Assembly (NCBI GenBank): GCA_021234155.1
Contig: JAJEKV010000026.1
Location: 4,078,644 to 4,142,643, forward strand
Direction: 5' to 3'
Origin: Isoetes taiwanensis
Lineage: Eukaryota; Streptophyta; Lycopodiopsida; Isoetales; Isoetaceae
DNA: 64,000 nucleotides
In this document: positions 1 through 11,433 of the stretch, piece after piece
Layout: each line of letters opens with the position of its first letter
Position numbering within the stretch: position 1 is the first letter of the stretch
The notes under the pieces: generated by a model
Seen by the model: only the letters and a program-made list of their open reading frames with translations
Told to the model about the DNA's origin: nothing
Database searches by the model: none
Position numbers and translations under genes: made by a program

Positions 1-1286
1 CGCTTGAACCTTTGCATCCGGCATGTGAGAAGAGACTGGTTGAAGTGGTTAGTCAAGAACGTGAAGAACAAGGAGATAAGGAACCAAATGTTTAAGGAAT
101 TGGGTGAGATCATGTATGGAATCAAGTGTCCCCGTGTAACAATGAATATGGAGAGGATTACAAGGAGAATTTGTTAAAGTAGAAGCTTTGAGAAAGTTGG
201 AAACCCCGAAAAGGAAAGTATCCTCAAGATCCCAGATTGGCCTCCTACATGAGTCGTGAGTGGACTCAAGAATATATGTGAATGGGTGTTGGCCACAAGA
301 ATGTTCCCCATTCAAACCAAGAAACCAATGCCAATAGAGGGTTGGCACAAGATACTAAAGATGCGCCTGGGCATCTCCAAATCTCGTCTGAAGGGAAGAA
401 GGAGGATGGACTGGCTACTACATATGCTTGTCAATGAAGTTGAGGCACATACAACATACTCAAGGTAATTTGCAAAAAGATAACGTGTTTTGTATACTTA
501 CGTGTGCACTAACACACCACGTTGTTTCATTTACAAGCACAATGTGGGGATGAAAGAGGCCGGTTTTGTCATAAACACATCACAAGAGAAAATTATAGAA
601 TCGGGCTATTCGAGGGGCGAGGGCGATTGGGATGATGCGGGGCCACCTTTGTAGACCTCGGAAGGAGGGCGAGGCATATGTCCGGACTCTTGATCTCAAC
701 CGCCAACCGTACTTTGTGAGTGGGGCACACAGAATTGGGCGAAGTTGTGATTGCCCATGGGGTGCCAAAGGTAACCTTTGCAAACACCAAGTTAAGGTTA
801 TTCAACTAATGGACAGATTCTGAGAGAGCAGGACATCTTGAAGGTTCTAGGTTCGATTATGGAAATGCAAGTGGTGGCATGGAGCACTTGCGCCCTTGTA
901 CACACTGGGTCCCCCGGAGATTCACTTGAAGAGATAGTTAGTCTAGAGGATGACATTCTCCTATGAAGAAAGTTGGGTTGACCGTAGAGGAAGCTAGGGC
1001 CTCACTAGAATCGTGTGTTGCAAGGGTTATGGGGCCGGGCCTCCAAGGATCCCAGCCTCCTCATAGCCACAGAGGCGATGATGAGACAACTTCGACACCG
1101 TGCTTGAGAGGATGGACGAAAGAGGATGGACAAGACACAACTATAATGTCTTTGTCAGTGCTGGAGGAAGAGGAGGCATATGGAACGAGCCTTGCAAGGA
1201 TGAAGCCACTCTTGGAAATAGGGAAGAGGGGGCCAAAGGACAAGAAACGGAGTTGGAAGGAAGTTGAGATGGAGAGCCTTGCTTAG
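1..1286 (+). pseudogene. MULE-type transposase, 3' part, with SWIM zinc finger
   Basis: This is the degenerate C-terminal part of a Mutator-like (MULE/FAR1-type) transposase running in from the left edge. Bases 1-174 read RLNLCIRHVRRDWLKWLV and on to a stop. Frame changes lead to 256-468 (EGWHKILKMRLG, then GRRRMDWLLHMLVNEVE), the block that normally follows the DDE catalytic core. Bases 632-823 hold a SWIM finger, CDCPWGAKGNLCKHQ, with the CxC...CxH spacing. Bases 963-1286 give a basic tail ending near KDKKRSWKEVEMESLA. The catalytic core itself is outside the window. Several frameshifts and stops lie between the blocks, so this copy cannot make an active protein. The family assignment rests on the SWIM finger and the conserved pre-SWIM block. 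Confidence 0.72.
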
Positions 1287-1321
1287 ATGGTTTGTAATAT
1301 CTTTAGTTTTGCACGAATACT

Positions 1322-4170
1322 ATGGTTTTTAATTTGATGAGTTTAGCATATGCACAAAATACTATAAGTATGAATACTCTGTGTACAAGTACACAATGTA
1401 TTAATACTCTACGTATAAGTACTGTAATTTGTAAAACTACTCGTATAAATACCATGCGTACAAAATACTATAAGTATGAATACTCGGTGTACAAATACAC
1501 AATGTATTAATACTCTATGTATAAGTACTGTAATTTGTAAGACTACTCGTATAAATACTATGTGTACAAAGTACTATAAATATAAATACTCTGTGTACAA
1601 ATACACAATGTATTGATACTCTATGTATAAGTACTGTGATTTGTACTACTCGTATAAATACTATGTGTACAAAATACTATAAGTATGAATACTCTGTGTA
1701 CAAATACACAATGTATTAATACTCTATGTATAAGTACTGTAATTTGTAAGACTACTCGTATAAATACCATGCATACAAAATACTATAAGTATAAATACTC
1801 GGTGTACAAATACACAATGTATTAATACTCTATGTATAAGTACTGTAATTTGTAAGACTACTCGTATAAATACTATGTGTACAAAATACTATAAGTATGA
1901 ATACTCTGTGTACAAATACACAATGTATTGATACTCTATGTACAAAGTACTGTAATTTGTAAGACTACTCGTATAAATACTATGTGTACAAAATACTATA
2001 AGTATGAATACTCTGTGTACAAATACACAATGTATTAATACTCTATGTATAAGTACTGTAATTTGTAAGACTACTCGTATAAATACCATGCATACAAAAT
2101 ACTATAAGTATAAATACTCGGTGTACAAATACACAATGTATTAATACTCTATGTATAAGTACTGTAATTTGTAAGACTACTCGTATAAATACTATGTGTA
2201 CAAAATACTATAAGTATGAATACTCTGTGTACAAATACACAATGTATTGATACTCTATGTACAAAATCTTTGTAATTTGTAAGACTACTTCATTATAAAT
2301 ACTATGTGTACAAAATACTATAAGTATTAATACTCTGTGTACAAATACACAATGTATTAATACTCTATGTATAAGTACTGTAATTTGTAAGACTACTCGT
2401 ATAAATACTATGTGTACAAAGTACTATAAATATAAATACTCTGTGTGCAAATACACAATGTATTAATACTCTATGTATAAGAACACTATTTTGTAAAGCT
2501 ACACGTCTGTCTAGAGTACAAAATACTATAAGTATGAATACTGCGGTACAAGTACACAATGTATTAATACTCTATGTATAAATAATTGTAATTTGTAAGA
2601 CTACCGTGATAAATACTATGTGTACAAAGTACTATAAATATAAATACTAGGTACAAATACACAATGTATTGATACTCTATGTATAAGTCTTGTAATTTGT
2701 AAGACTACTCGTGATAAATACTATGTGTACAAAATACTATAAGTATGAATACTGCGGTACAAATACACAATGTATAAATACTATGTATTAATACTCTATG
2801 TATAAATCTTGTAATTTGTAAGACTACTCGTGATAAATACTATGTGTACAAAGTACTATAAATATAAATACTCGTGTACAAATACACAATGTATTGATAC
2901 TCTATGTATAAATCTTTGTAATTTGTAAGACTACTCGTGATAAATACTATGTGTACAAAATACTATAAGTATGAATACTCACGTGTACAAATACACAATG
3001 TATTAATACTCTATGTATAAATCTTTGTAATTTGTAAGACTACTTCATATAAATACCATGTATGTACAAATACACAATGTATTAATACTCTATGTATAAG
3101 CTTTGTAATTTGTAAGACTACTCATTATAAATACTATGTGTACAAAATACTATAAGTATGAATACTCTGTGTACAAATACACAATGTATTGATACTCTAT
3201 GTACAAGTACTGTAATTTGTAAGACTACTCGTATAAATACTATGTGTACAAAATACTATAAGTATGAATACTCTGTGTACAAATACACAATGTATTAATA
3301 CTCTATGTATAAGTACTGTAATTTGTAAGACTACTCGTATAAATACTATGCATACAAAATACTATAAGTATAAATACTATTTGTACAAATACACAATGTA
3401 TTAATACTCTATGTATAATTACTGTAATTTGTAAGACTACTCGTATAAATACTATGTGTACAAAATACTATAAGTATGAATACTCTGTGTACAAATACAC
3501 AATGTATTGATACTCTATGTAAAAGTACTGTAATTTGTAAGACTACTCGTATAAATACTATGTGTACAAAATACTATAAGTATGAATACTCTGTGTACAA
3601 ATACACAATGTATTAATACTCTATGTATAAGTACTGTAATTTGTAAGACTACTCGTATAAATACTATGTGTACAAAGTACTATAAATATAAATACTCTGT
3701 GTGCAAATACACAATGTATTAATACTCTATGTATAAGAACACTATTTTGTAAAGCTACACGTCTGTCTAGAGTACAAAATACTATAAGTATGAATACTCT
3801 GTGTACAAGTACACAATGTATTAATACTCTATGTATAAGTACTGTAATTTGTAAGACTACTCGTATAAATACTATGTGTACAAAGTACTATAAATATAAA
3901 TACTCTGTGTACAAATACACAATGTATTAATACTCTATGTATAAGTACTGTAATTTGTAAGACTACTCGTATAAATACTATGTGTACAAAATACTATAAG
4001 TATGAATACTCTGTGTACAAATACACAATGTATAAATACTCGGTGTATTAATACTCTATGTATAAGTACTGTAATTTGTAAGACTACTCGTATAAATACT
4101 ATGTGTACAAAATACTATAAATATAAATACAATGTGTACAAATACACAATGTATTAATACATTTTGTAAA
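1322..4170. repeat. ~106-bp AT-rich tandem satellite (about 27 units)
   Basis: The unit contains ACTACTCGTATAAATACTAT, TGTGTACAAAATACTATAAG and GTATTAATACTCTATGTATA. The word AATTTGTAAGACTAC recurs at 1741, 1847, 1954 and 2060, so the period is 106-107 bp. Each unit is built from shorter ~18-20 bp sub-units ending in AATACT or ATACAC. Units in the middle (about 2500-3120) carry small indels, while flanking ones are nearly identical, which suggests separate rounds of homogenisation. The short ORFs here are repeat artefacts. Confidence 0.95.
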
Positions 4171-4195
4171 ACTACTGGTCGAAATAAATCCCGAA

Positions 4196-4402
4196 AGTCG
4201 TCAACTGTCCGGTGGAATCACCAATTCGTGATTCCACCGGATGGAAACGCCTCCGCCATCATTGCATGCCGCAGGCAATGATGCTACTTCAAGTCAGATG
4301 TCAAGTCAGTTGTCTGCCATTATGCAGGACGGCTAACTGACGTACGCAATGTGTGGTGATTCCGAGCGGAATCGCTGGTGGTGATTCCACCCTACGTAAT
4401 CA
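4196..4402. repeat. GTGATTCC palindrome cluster, left copy
   Basis: A perfect inverted repeat lies at 4208-4241: TCCGGTGGAATCAC, a 6-base loop, then GTGATTCCACCGGA. Three more GTGATTCC / GGAATC units follow at about 4350-4395. The cluster directly abuts the end of the satellite. The same motif family fills parts of 5.9-11.2 kb. Confidence 0.8.
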
Positions 4403-5159
4403 ACCTTGGGCATCGGACCAAGACCGTCCTCTTAGTATTCACTCATAATTCTCGAAGACGCTCGTTGGCGCCCGATCTTCGTCTGCTCGGTTATGGCCAT
4501 TTGCCCCGGTAGCCATACTCGACGGGTCCTAGTGGTGGACCTCGGTTTTCCGAGGCCCTCAAAGATTGCAGCCTTGAGAATGCAGGGCGCCTCCGGTCGA
4601 AAGCATTGGTAGGCGCCCCGCCCATTCCTATCGCCATACCGCCGGGACGGGGTTGTGAATGCATCGATTTCTGTGAAGGTTTCCAACGTTTTTCACACAT
4701 CCCCGGGCACCTAGACGCTTTAATGAAGAGTGGGCAAAGAATGCGTTTTGCCTACGTTACTTTAATCGCCGGAAGGAAGAATCTACGGGTTCAAAGCCGG
4801 TGAAGGTGGAGTGCAAGGATGAGCGGATGGCGGTGAGTTTGCTTTCCGGTTCCCTGCTGCAAGGAGACAAGTTTTGGGAGGGTTGACTGGTCTACCAACA
4901 AGGTGTGAGTTCATACACTGCTGTTCATTTGATGTTCTGTATTGTCGCTGCAACTAATGTTCTTTATTGCTGCTGCATGAACCACGCAGAAAAAACGAGC
5001 CCGCCCCAGTTATAGTGCATAGCTCGCGACTATCAATGATGGAGGACCGTCCCTTTTTGGTTTCGTTCGCCGATTCGTTGATTTTTGATTTCTGGTAGCT
5101 ACCTTGCTACACGCCTTCTTGTGAAAATCTGATTTAAGTTAATTGTTACGCAATCTCTT
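4403..5159. other. No supported gene
   Basis: This stretch has mixed base composition and short overlapping ORFs on both strands with no recognisable motif. I see no repeat unit, tRNA or coding-like pattern that survives inspection. Confidence 0.5.
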
Positions 5160-5890
5160 GATTGGCTTCAAATACTATGCATATTGTGAATGTACATATG
5201 GTAATTTTTGATGAGTTTTGCACAATATGAGTTCCTGACATGATATGTTTTGCATAGATACTCAATGTACAGAATCTAAGGTTGAAGATGAATACTCGAC
5301 GTATAAATACTCTGCAAAATACTATACATTATACATACTATTAGTACAAACACACACAATAACGCAAATCACTAAAGGTTTGAATACTATCGTATAAAAT
5401 ACTAAAAGTATAAATACCATTTGTAGAAAATACCGTATGTATAAATCGTGTATAAATACCATGTGTAGAAAATAATCGTGAAGCATAAATACTCGCGGTA
5501 CAAATACCATGTGTAGAAATACTCGTGTATAGCGATTGTATAAATCTGCAAATTACTATAGGCTTGAATACTATCTGTATAAAATACTAAACGTATAAAT
5601 ACCATGTGTAGAAAATACCGGTGAGTATAAGTACTACGTGTATAAATAACATGTGTATAAAATACCGTAAGTATATAAATACCGCGTATAAATACCATGT
5701 GTAGAAATACTCGTGTATAGGCGCGCAAAAGGAGTATACATTTGAATACTATCTATATAAAATACTAAATATATAAATACCATGTGAGGCATAAAATACC
5801 ACAAGTATAAATACTGCTTTATAAAACTTTAATATATTAATACTCTGTGCAGAAGTACGAAGCTCTATGTACAATACTTGAAGTATAAAT
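5160..5890. repeat. Diverged tandem repeat related to the 106-bp satellite
   Basis: Units with TATAAATACCATGTGTAGAA and AAATACTAAA recur every ~55-70 bp. The sequence shares the ATAAATACYATGTGTA core of the 1.3-4.2 kb satellite but is much more degenerate. It is probably an older array separated from the main one by later insertion of 4.2-5.1 kb. Confidence 0.75.
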
Positions 5891-6129
5891 ACTCCCATGT
5901 ATATCACGTTTATACTGCCTATGGAATCACGATTAATCCTGCGTATGGAATCACAAGAAGAAGCCATAATCGAGAAGCGTCGCACCAAAAAAAAACAGCA
6001 GTGTTTAACGGACAGGGTTTAGCAGCAGGGTTCAACCAAAAAAAGAAACACCAGGGTTTAACAGACAGTGAATATCAGACATGTATAGATGCTCAAAAGG
6101 AAACTGCCAAGAAGACGGCAGTGTCCGCT

Positions 6130-6691
6130 TCATTCGTTACCAGCAGCTAGCCAGTGGAGGTGTGGGAACGCTTCCTCTGCATCAAACATGCAATTAGTTA
6201 CATCCAGCAAAAAAGAAAAATCGTGAAGCAAGAGGCGCAGATGGCTCACCTTGACGCTGGTCCAGTTAGTTCGGCCGGTGGAAGGGTCTTTGCAGCAGCA
6301 AACCGGAAACACGAAGTCGTCATCTTCTGGTTCATCGAACTCAAACGCGTCCTTGGAACATCCGCATGCGAAGCTTTTTACCGTTGAATGAAGAGATGCA
6401 AACAAATTCTTGGCCCAATCACCGTCACATTCTTCGTGACCGAATTCCGGAACCCTAGAAACTTTAACTTTCGAATTTTCGAGCCATTGGATTTCCTCAA
6501 AGGCACCCTCACGCAGCGACCCTCTTGCCTCGGTATGGCGGCGGAAACCGGGTGGGACCTCTGGCGGCAAAATAACCGACGAAAGGCGATCCTGCAGCTC
6601 TCGAGCCCGCTGCGGTACGGAAATTATCCAAGTAGCGAAGATCAATCTTGTAAACCCGTCCTCTATAACAATTGGTGGACAGTCGCCATTC
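6130..6691 (-). CDS. Unassigned open exon (about 185 residues)
   Basis: An open frame runs on the minus strand from a splice-acceptor-like CTTGCTTGTAG (AG at 6692-6693) to a TGA at 6130-6132. It starts NGDCPPIVIEDGFTR and later has a Cys-rich acidic stretch, FACGCSKDAF followed by EPEDDDFVFPVCCCKD. The length, a mixed composition unlike the surrounding repeats and the acceptor at its start suggest a real last exon, perhaps of a transposon gene. I do not recognise the family. It is the longest open frame in the 4-11 kb interval and lies downstream, on the same strand, of the Ulp1-type relic. Confidence 0.35.
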
Positions 6692-6919
6692 CTACAAGCA
6701 AGGCTCGATGTTAGAGCAGCGAAGAGCGCATAAAGAAATTCCTTACCGAACCACGGGAAAGAAGGAGAACTTCCTTACAAGAACAACAGAAACCACCGGG
6801 AACTATCGCAAGGATATGGCGCCTAACAATCGGATCAAAGCGCCGGAGCTGGAGCTAAGCACCAAAACCAAAACATATGATTGAATTGGAAGCGCCCGGA
6901 AGCTTGTCCGTCGGGGCTC

Positions 6920-7100
6920 GAAATTCCCAAGCGGAATCACCGACTAAGGCTAAATTCGTTGTCGTCTAGGGGCCAACGTGGCACCTGCATATCGGCGTCG
7001 ACGTCACCGGTTTAGCTTTGGCGAATCCATGCGGTGAAGTACTAAATTATTTTTGTCGATTGTAGGGGCCAACGTGGCACCACGGCATTCGTGAACGTCG
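6920..7100. repeat. Two related ~100-bp blocks, tGTCG(T/A)..tAGGGGCCAACGTGGCACC
   Basis: GGGGCCAACGTGGCACC occurs at about 6968-6985 and again at about 7064-7081, each preceded by a TTGTCG-type word and CTAAAT(T/C). This gives an imperfect direct repeat with a period near 96 bp. A GGAATCAC unit sits at its left. Confidence 0.55.
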
Positions 7101-7221
7101 CGTCATTTCGGTCGGGCACAAATCCTAGTAGTGAGGGCAATAGATGGCGGCGGCTTGGCATTTATTACGTACGTCGCTCCACGTCACCGACTCGAGCGAT
7201 GATGATTCGTCGCAAACCACA

Positions 7222-7520
7222 GCCTTGTGATTCCACGGGAAAGAATAGCCCACATGTGATTCCACGGTATGGAATAACATACGAGTGATTCCACGGAGTT
7301 GAATCACGACAGTGTGATTCTACGGAATGGACGCACCATGGAACCACAGCCTTGTGATTCCACGGGAAAGAATAGCCTAAATGTGATTCCACGGTATGGA
7401 ATAACATACGAGTGATTCCACGGAATTGAATGACGACAGTGTGATTCTACGGAATGGACGCACCATGGAGGTGATTCCACGGTTTGGAATCACCGTGGTG
7501 TGATTCCGCATAGAGGAATC
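7222..7520. repeat. 127-bp tandem duplication of GTGATTCC units
   Basis: The block beginning CTTGTGATTCCACGGGAAAG at 7224 is repeated at 7351, a period of 127 bp. Each block contains four GTGATTCYACGG sub-units about 30 bp apart. The array closes with a palindromic GTGATTCCACGG...GGAATCACC unit near 7471-7494. Confidence 0.85.
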
Positions 7521-7924
7521 GAGCATGCAACTCAAATTCAAATTCAAAAAAGTTCCCGCTCCAAAATCTTTCAAATTCAGATTCAAAAAACTTCATCAGA
7601 TCATATACAGTGGTGTGGGAATTAAAACCAGCAAAGCTGGGAATTTTCGTTCTCTGTACAATAGCAAGGTTGAAATCATGGGCCATTTTTTCCTCGGGAC
7701 GGGTAACCAAGCCACCCTCCTCGGTCCAATCTCCACAGGGTAGATGAAATGTGCTTTTCCTTTCTTTGGGCCTTGATCAAATAACTACAGCATGGCGGCA
7801 AATGTCGACCTTGTCATGTCGATTTCCCTCGCCCAAACCATTTGGATGTGTCAATGACCAAAGCGCCCGAAGTTTAGAATGAAACATCACGAAATTAAGT
7901 AAAATTGCATACATAACACTCACG

Positions 7925-8400
7925 AGAATGATCTTCGAGTTGCAAATGTCCGGAAGAACCTCTTCACAAAACAAATTGTGTATATCCCACAATCACAGGT
8001 GTTCTCTGGCGGGGGCACATTCAAGGGGACCACAGGGGGCATTGTGAAGGCTTGTGGATTCAAAATTCCATCTCTTCATAATATACGCTATGAAACCGGC
8101 GCAAACATAGCAATCGGGGGAAGGCAAATTCGATCTCATAGCTGTAAAATTGATCTTACATGGTCGCGAAAGATCTTAAGTTGGAGTGCATGGGCCATTG
8201 AATCCGGATCAAACACCACAGGGCACGGGGTTTGAAGCCTCCGGCTTGCCTCTTCGTTGGATACCAATATAAACAGGCTCCAGTGGTTGCTGCAAAACAA
8301 GTTTATGAAATCCAATGGCCTACCTGTTAACTTCCGAAATCGAATTGTATACCTGCTCATAACGGGAAGTAGTAGAAACCGACATTTTGCATCCGCCAAT
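7925..8400 (-). pseudogene. Ulp1-type (C48) cysteine protease relic
   Basis: On the minus strand all three catalytic elements of a Ulp1/SENP-like protease appear in the right order. First is NHWSLFILV with the catalytic His (codons at 8280-8288), then PCPVVFDPDSM with the Asp (about 8190-8220). Last is PLNVPPPENTCDCGIYTICF with the catalytic Cys (about 7975-8015), followed by VKRFF. In this family these lie in NHW, LDSL-like and DCG boxes. A splice-acceptor-like TTTTGCAG sits just before the His block. The region between the Asp and Cys boxes has a frame change and stops, so it is probably broken. Plant Mutator elements and CACTA elements often carry Ulp1 genes, so a transposon origin is likely. 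The MULE remains at 1-1286 are on the opposite strand and need not belong to it. Confidence 0.65.
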
Positions 8401-10320
8401 GCACTTTGCTAAAAGGTTTGGGTGGGATTAGATTACTGAAAATTTCATAGGCACTGAACCGACCCTCAAAGAGTTTTGCAAGAAGAGGCCAAAGGCGGGA
8501 TGGATGGAAAAAAACATCGGCACCTCTTATTACGGGGGATGGCATGAATTAAGGCTCTGTGAAGGGCATTCTACGATGAAGTGAATGATATTGTCAAACC
8601 AAGCGAAAAATCAGCTTTGAACTTACGGAAGATAGGCACCAACGATTCCTCGTTGATTCTCGCAGTCCACATCGTCTTCTACACCGGCAGACCTTGTCAT
8701 GAAAACACGGGCAAAATTGGCATAGATCCGAAATTCAGATCTTTGCCGATTTTTTCCCTACTCGAATTCTTTGTCTTTGCAGATTGTTAGTGGATACTTG
8801 AATGTAAAATTACAGGTCCAATTCACGGAAACAAGGCTGTTTGGTAAGCAAATCTGAGAATCAAAAATGTGGCCTCAGTCTATGCATCATGGGAATCTCA
8901 ATAATTGTCCCCTCCTCTTGAAGCCCAGTAGAGGGTCGGAAGACTTTCTTTGTTTGAATAGCATGCCTTGAGACCACGAATGTAGCTGGGCGTCTCAAAA
9001 ACAATGTGATTAGGAGCTATGCAATCTTACATTTTATTTGCACCCCTCTTTTTCTGGGTGTTTTCGGGCTTTCTTGACCCGGGGGGGAGCTTGCATGTTC
9101 TTTTGGGGGGGGATGGAAATTCCCCCCGCTTGTGCGACTTCCATACCGAAATCATCTCGGTCGACTGTTCGCTCTCTACCCAAAAGCAAGTCGGCCCTCA
9201 ACTCTTCAATGGTAACATTGAACCTTCTAGCAATGTTATTTCTTATTCTTTGCCCTCTTACATTTCCTCCAAACTCTCCTCCACCATCGCCTTATCTCCC
9301 CTGTTTGCATGACCCAAGCAGCCTTGTTTGCCGGTTTGAGAATCCCATGCTCTATTTGCTCCTCGCCATGGCTTCGACCCCACGCCTGGCCCTTGCCAAA
9401 ATCCGTCTCAGTTGTGTTGCCCTGAGGTAATCCTCATCTACACTCATTTGCAGGCTTCACCAATTCAAAATCCCTCTTCTTCTTCGCTAACTTTCGGGGG
9501 CATTGGGTTTCCTTCCCGAATTCTTCTTTGGCGGCTTGTAATCCCCCCATGTTGTGCAGCTAACTGTGGATTTCCAATCCCACTTCTTGGAGTAACCGAT
9601 CACGGTTGTCGAATTGGATTGCCACCGACCATCACCCGCGATCGAATTTCCGGTTGGGAATATCTCGCCATGTTTAGGGATTTTCCGGGGGGCGTTTTCT
9701 ATGGCATCATTTGCATAAATCCCGCCGACACTCTATCGCTTCGCTTCATTGCAATCAACATCCTCTTGAGGCCTTTGGAGCAGACCTTTCGCGGGCATCT
9801 GCAACCCCCAAATATTTGGGAAAAAGCGAAGCTTGAGCAATGAGCTTAGCAGAACGTAATCCGAAGAATCGGTTATGCTCCAAACTGCGCTGCGGTGTCC
9901 CAAAACCATGAACTGCAAAAGCCTTACCGGAGGGGAGTCCACCTCGAATCAATAGGCTCTTCTTGCAAGGGATTGTTCACGTGGAACACAAAGGCGAATT
10001 TGCATCGGATTCAACTCGGAAGTTCGCCTGCGCGAGGTTTCAAGACTTCATGCCTATCCGGAAACGGATTGAAGCGACAAAAACACAAGAACAGACGCTA
10101 GAAGGAACGGGGCCGGGAAGAAGCGGGCCGCCCGGAAGGCTGTGAGAAATCGTATGTTGACGCCAGCGAAAAAGGGGCCCGAACTAACCCGCGAGAAAAC
10201 GAATGTTTCAAAGATAGAAAGGAAATTTCGGTGTGATTCCTTCGGATGGGCGCGATAAATGCAAGGGCTTGACGTGGAGGACGATGATACGTGGAGCCGG
10301 GCTTCAATCATGACATTGTC
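8401..10320. other. Low-confidence coding relics, minus strand
   Basis: The minus strand shows stretches of plausible but interrupted coding sequence, for example about 9590-9740 (reading KTPPGKSLNMARYSQPEIRS) and lysine/arginine-rich pieces. They could be the degraded N-terminal part of the protease gene at 7.9-8.4 kb. No motif identifies them, and plus-strand ORFs in the same place look like shadows. Confidence 0.25.
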
Positions 10321-10439
10321 GGTGCAGGTATCACGGTCATAATTATGAGTCGCCAGAGTTCAAAATATCCCAAGGACATAATTAAAATAGCCAAAATATC
10401 CACGACAAATCGGCGGTTAGGATGCGTCCGCGACAAATT

Positions 10440-11190
10440 GGCGATCGGGATCGTCACCCATTTGCAGTGATTCCGTCGAATGGAAAATCAAAAAACCGTG
10501 ATTCCGTCCCCCGGAATCTTCATGTCGTGATTCCACGGAGTTGAATATCGCAGAGAATGTGATTCCATCTTGCGTAATCGCGTTGGCGTGATTCTTACAT
10601 TTGGAATCGAATTTGGTGATTCAGCGGTGCGGTATCCTACGGATTTGTGATTACGTCGAATGGAAAATCAAAAAGCGTGATTCCGCCCCGGAATCTTCAT
10701 GTCGTGATTCCGCGGAGTTGAATATCACAGCATGATTCCATCTAGCGAGAATCGCGTTGGCGTGATTCCTACGTTGGAATCGAATTTGGTGATTCAGCGT
10801 TGCGGTATCCTACGGTTGTGATTACGTCGAATGGGGAATCAAAAAGCGTGATTCCATCCGAGGAATCTCTATGTGGTGATTCCATCTAGCGAGAATCGCG
10901 TCGGGGTGATTCCTTCGGTGGGAATCGGGGTTTAGTGATTCCGCGTGGTATCCTAAGGTCGTGATTCCTTCTAGTGGAATACAAGAGTTGTGATTCTATC
11001 CGACGGTTTCTACCCGTGGTGATTCCGCCGGAAGGTTTCGAAACCGACGGCCAGGATACACCCGGCTGACCGACGGCTGGGATGCGTCAGAAGCTGCACG
11101 TTGCGTTGTCAGTGTACGGTTACGGGGTCGCCAGAACGGACCCCGTTTCCCCGGGGTCGTGATTCTGCGGCAAGGAATATCTTGCGAAGG
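10440..11190. repeat. Higher-order GTGATTCC array (~170-180 bp units, ~30-bp sub-units)
   Basis: The block that starts GTGATT(C/A)CGTCGAATGG recurs near 10467, 10647 and 10818. Each copy passes through the same order of sub-units: CCGGAATCTTCATGTCGTGA, GGAGTTGAATATC, GTGATTCCATCT, GCGTTGGCGTGATTC, and GGTATCCTACGG. Each sub-unit is a weak palindrome of GTGATTCC...GGAAT(C). The array decays after 11000. Confidence 0.85.
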
Positions 11191-11300
11191 AATCACAATA
11201 ACCGGGGTAAAAATATTTCGACGCGTAAAAGTATATTTCTTGTAGAGACTTCTTCGAGTTCCATGCTAACTCAAGATAGAAGACCGACTTATTATGGTTG

Positions 11301-11433
11301 TAATATCATTTCACATCTCGTGATGTAGCATCATTAATATTTTGCATCATGTAATGTTGCCCTTCATAATATCATTTCACATCTCATGATGTAGCATTAT
11401 TAATATTTTGCATCATGTAATGTTGCCCTTCAT
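11301..11433. repeat. 66-bp tandem duplication
   Basis: TAATATCATTTCACATCTCG at 11301 recurs at 11367 with the following 50 bases nearly unchanged (ATGTAGCAT, ATTAATATTTTGCATCATG, TAATGTTGCCCTTCAT). There are two copies. Confidence 0.85.

Noticed and set aside
1322-2559. Several 60-66 residue ORFs in the satellite
   Set aside because: They repeat the same peptide with the 106-bp period and overlap on both strands.
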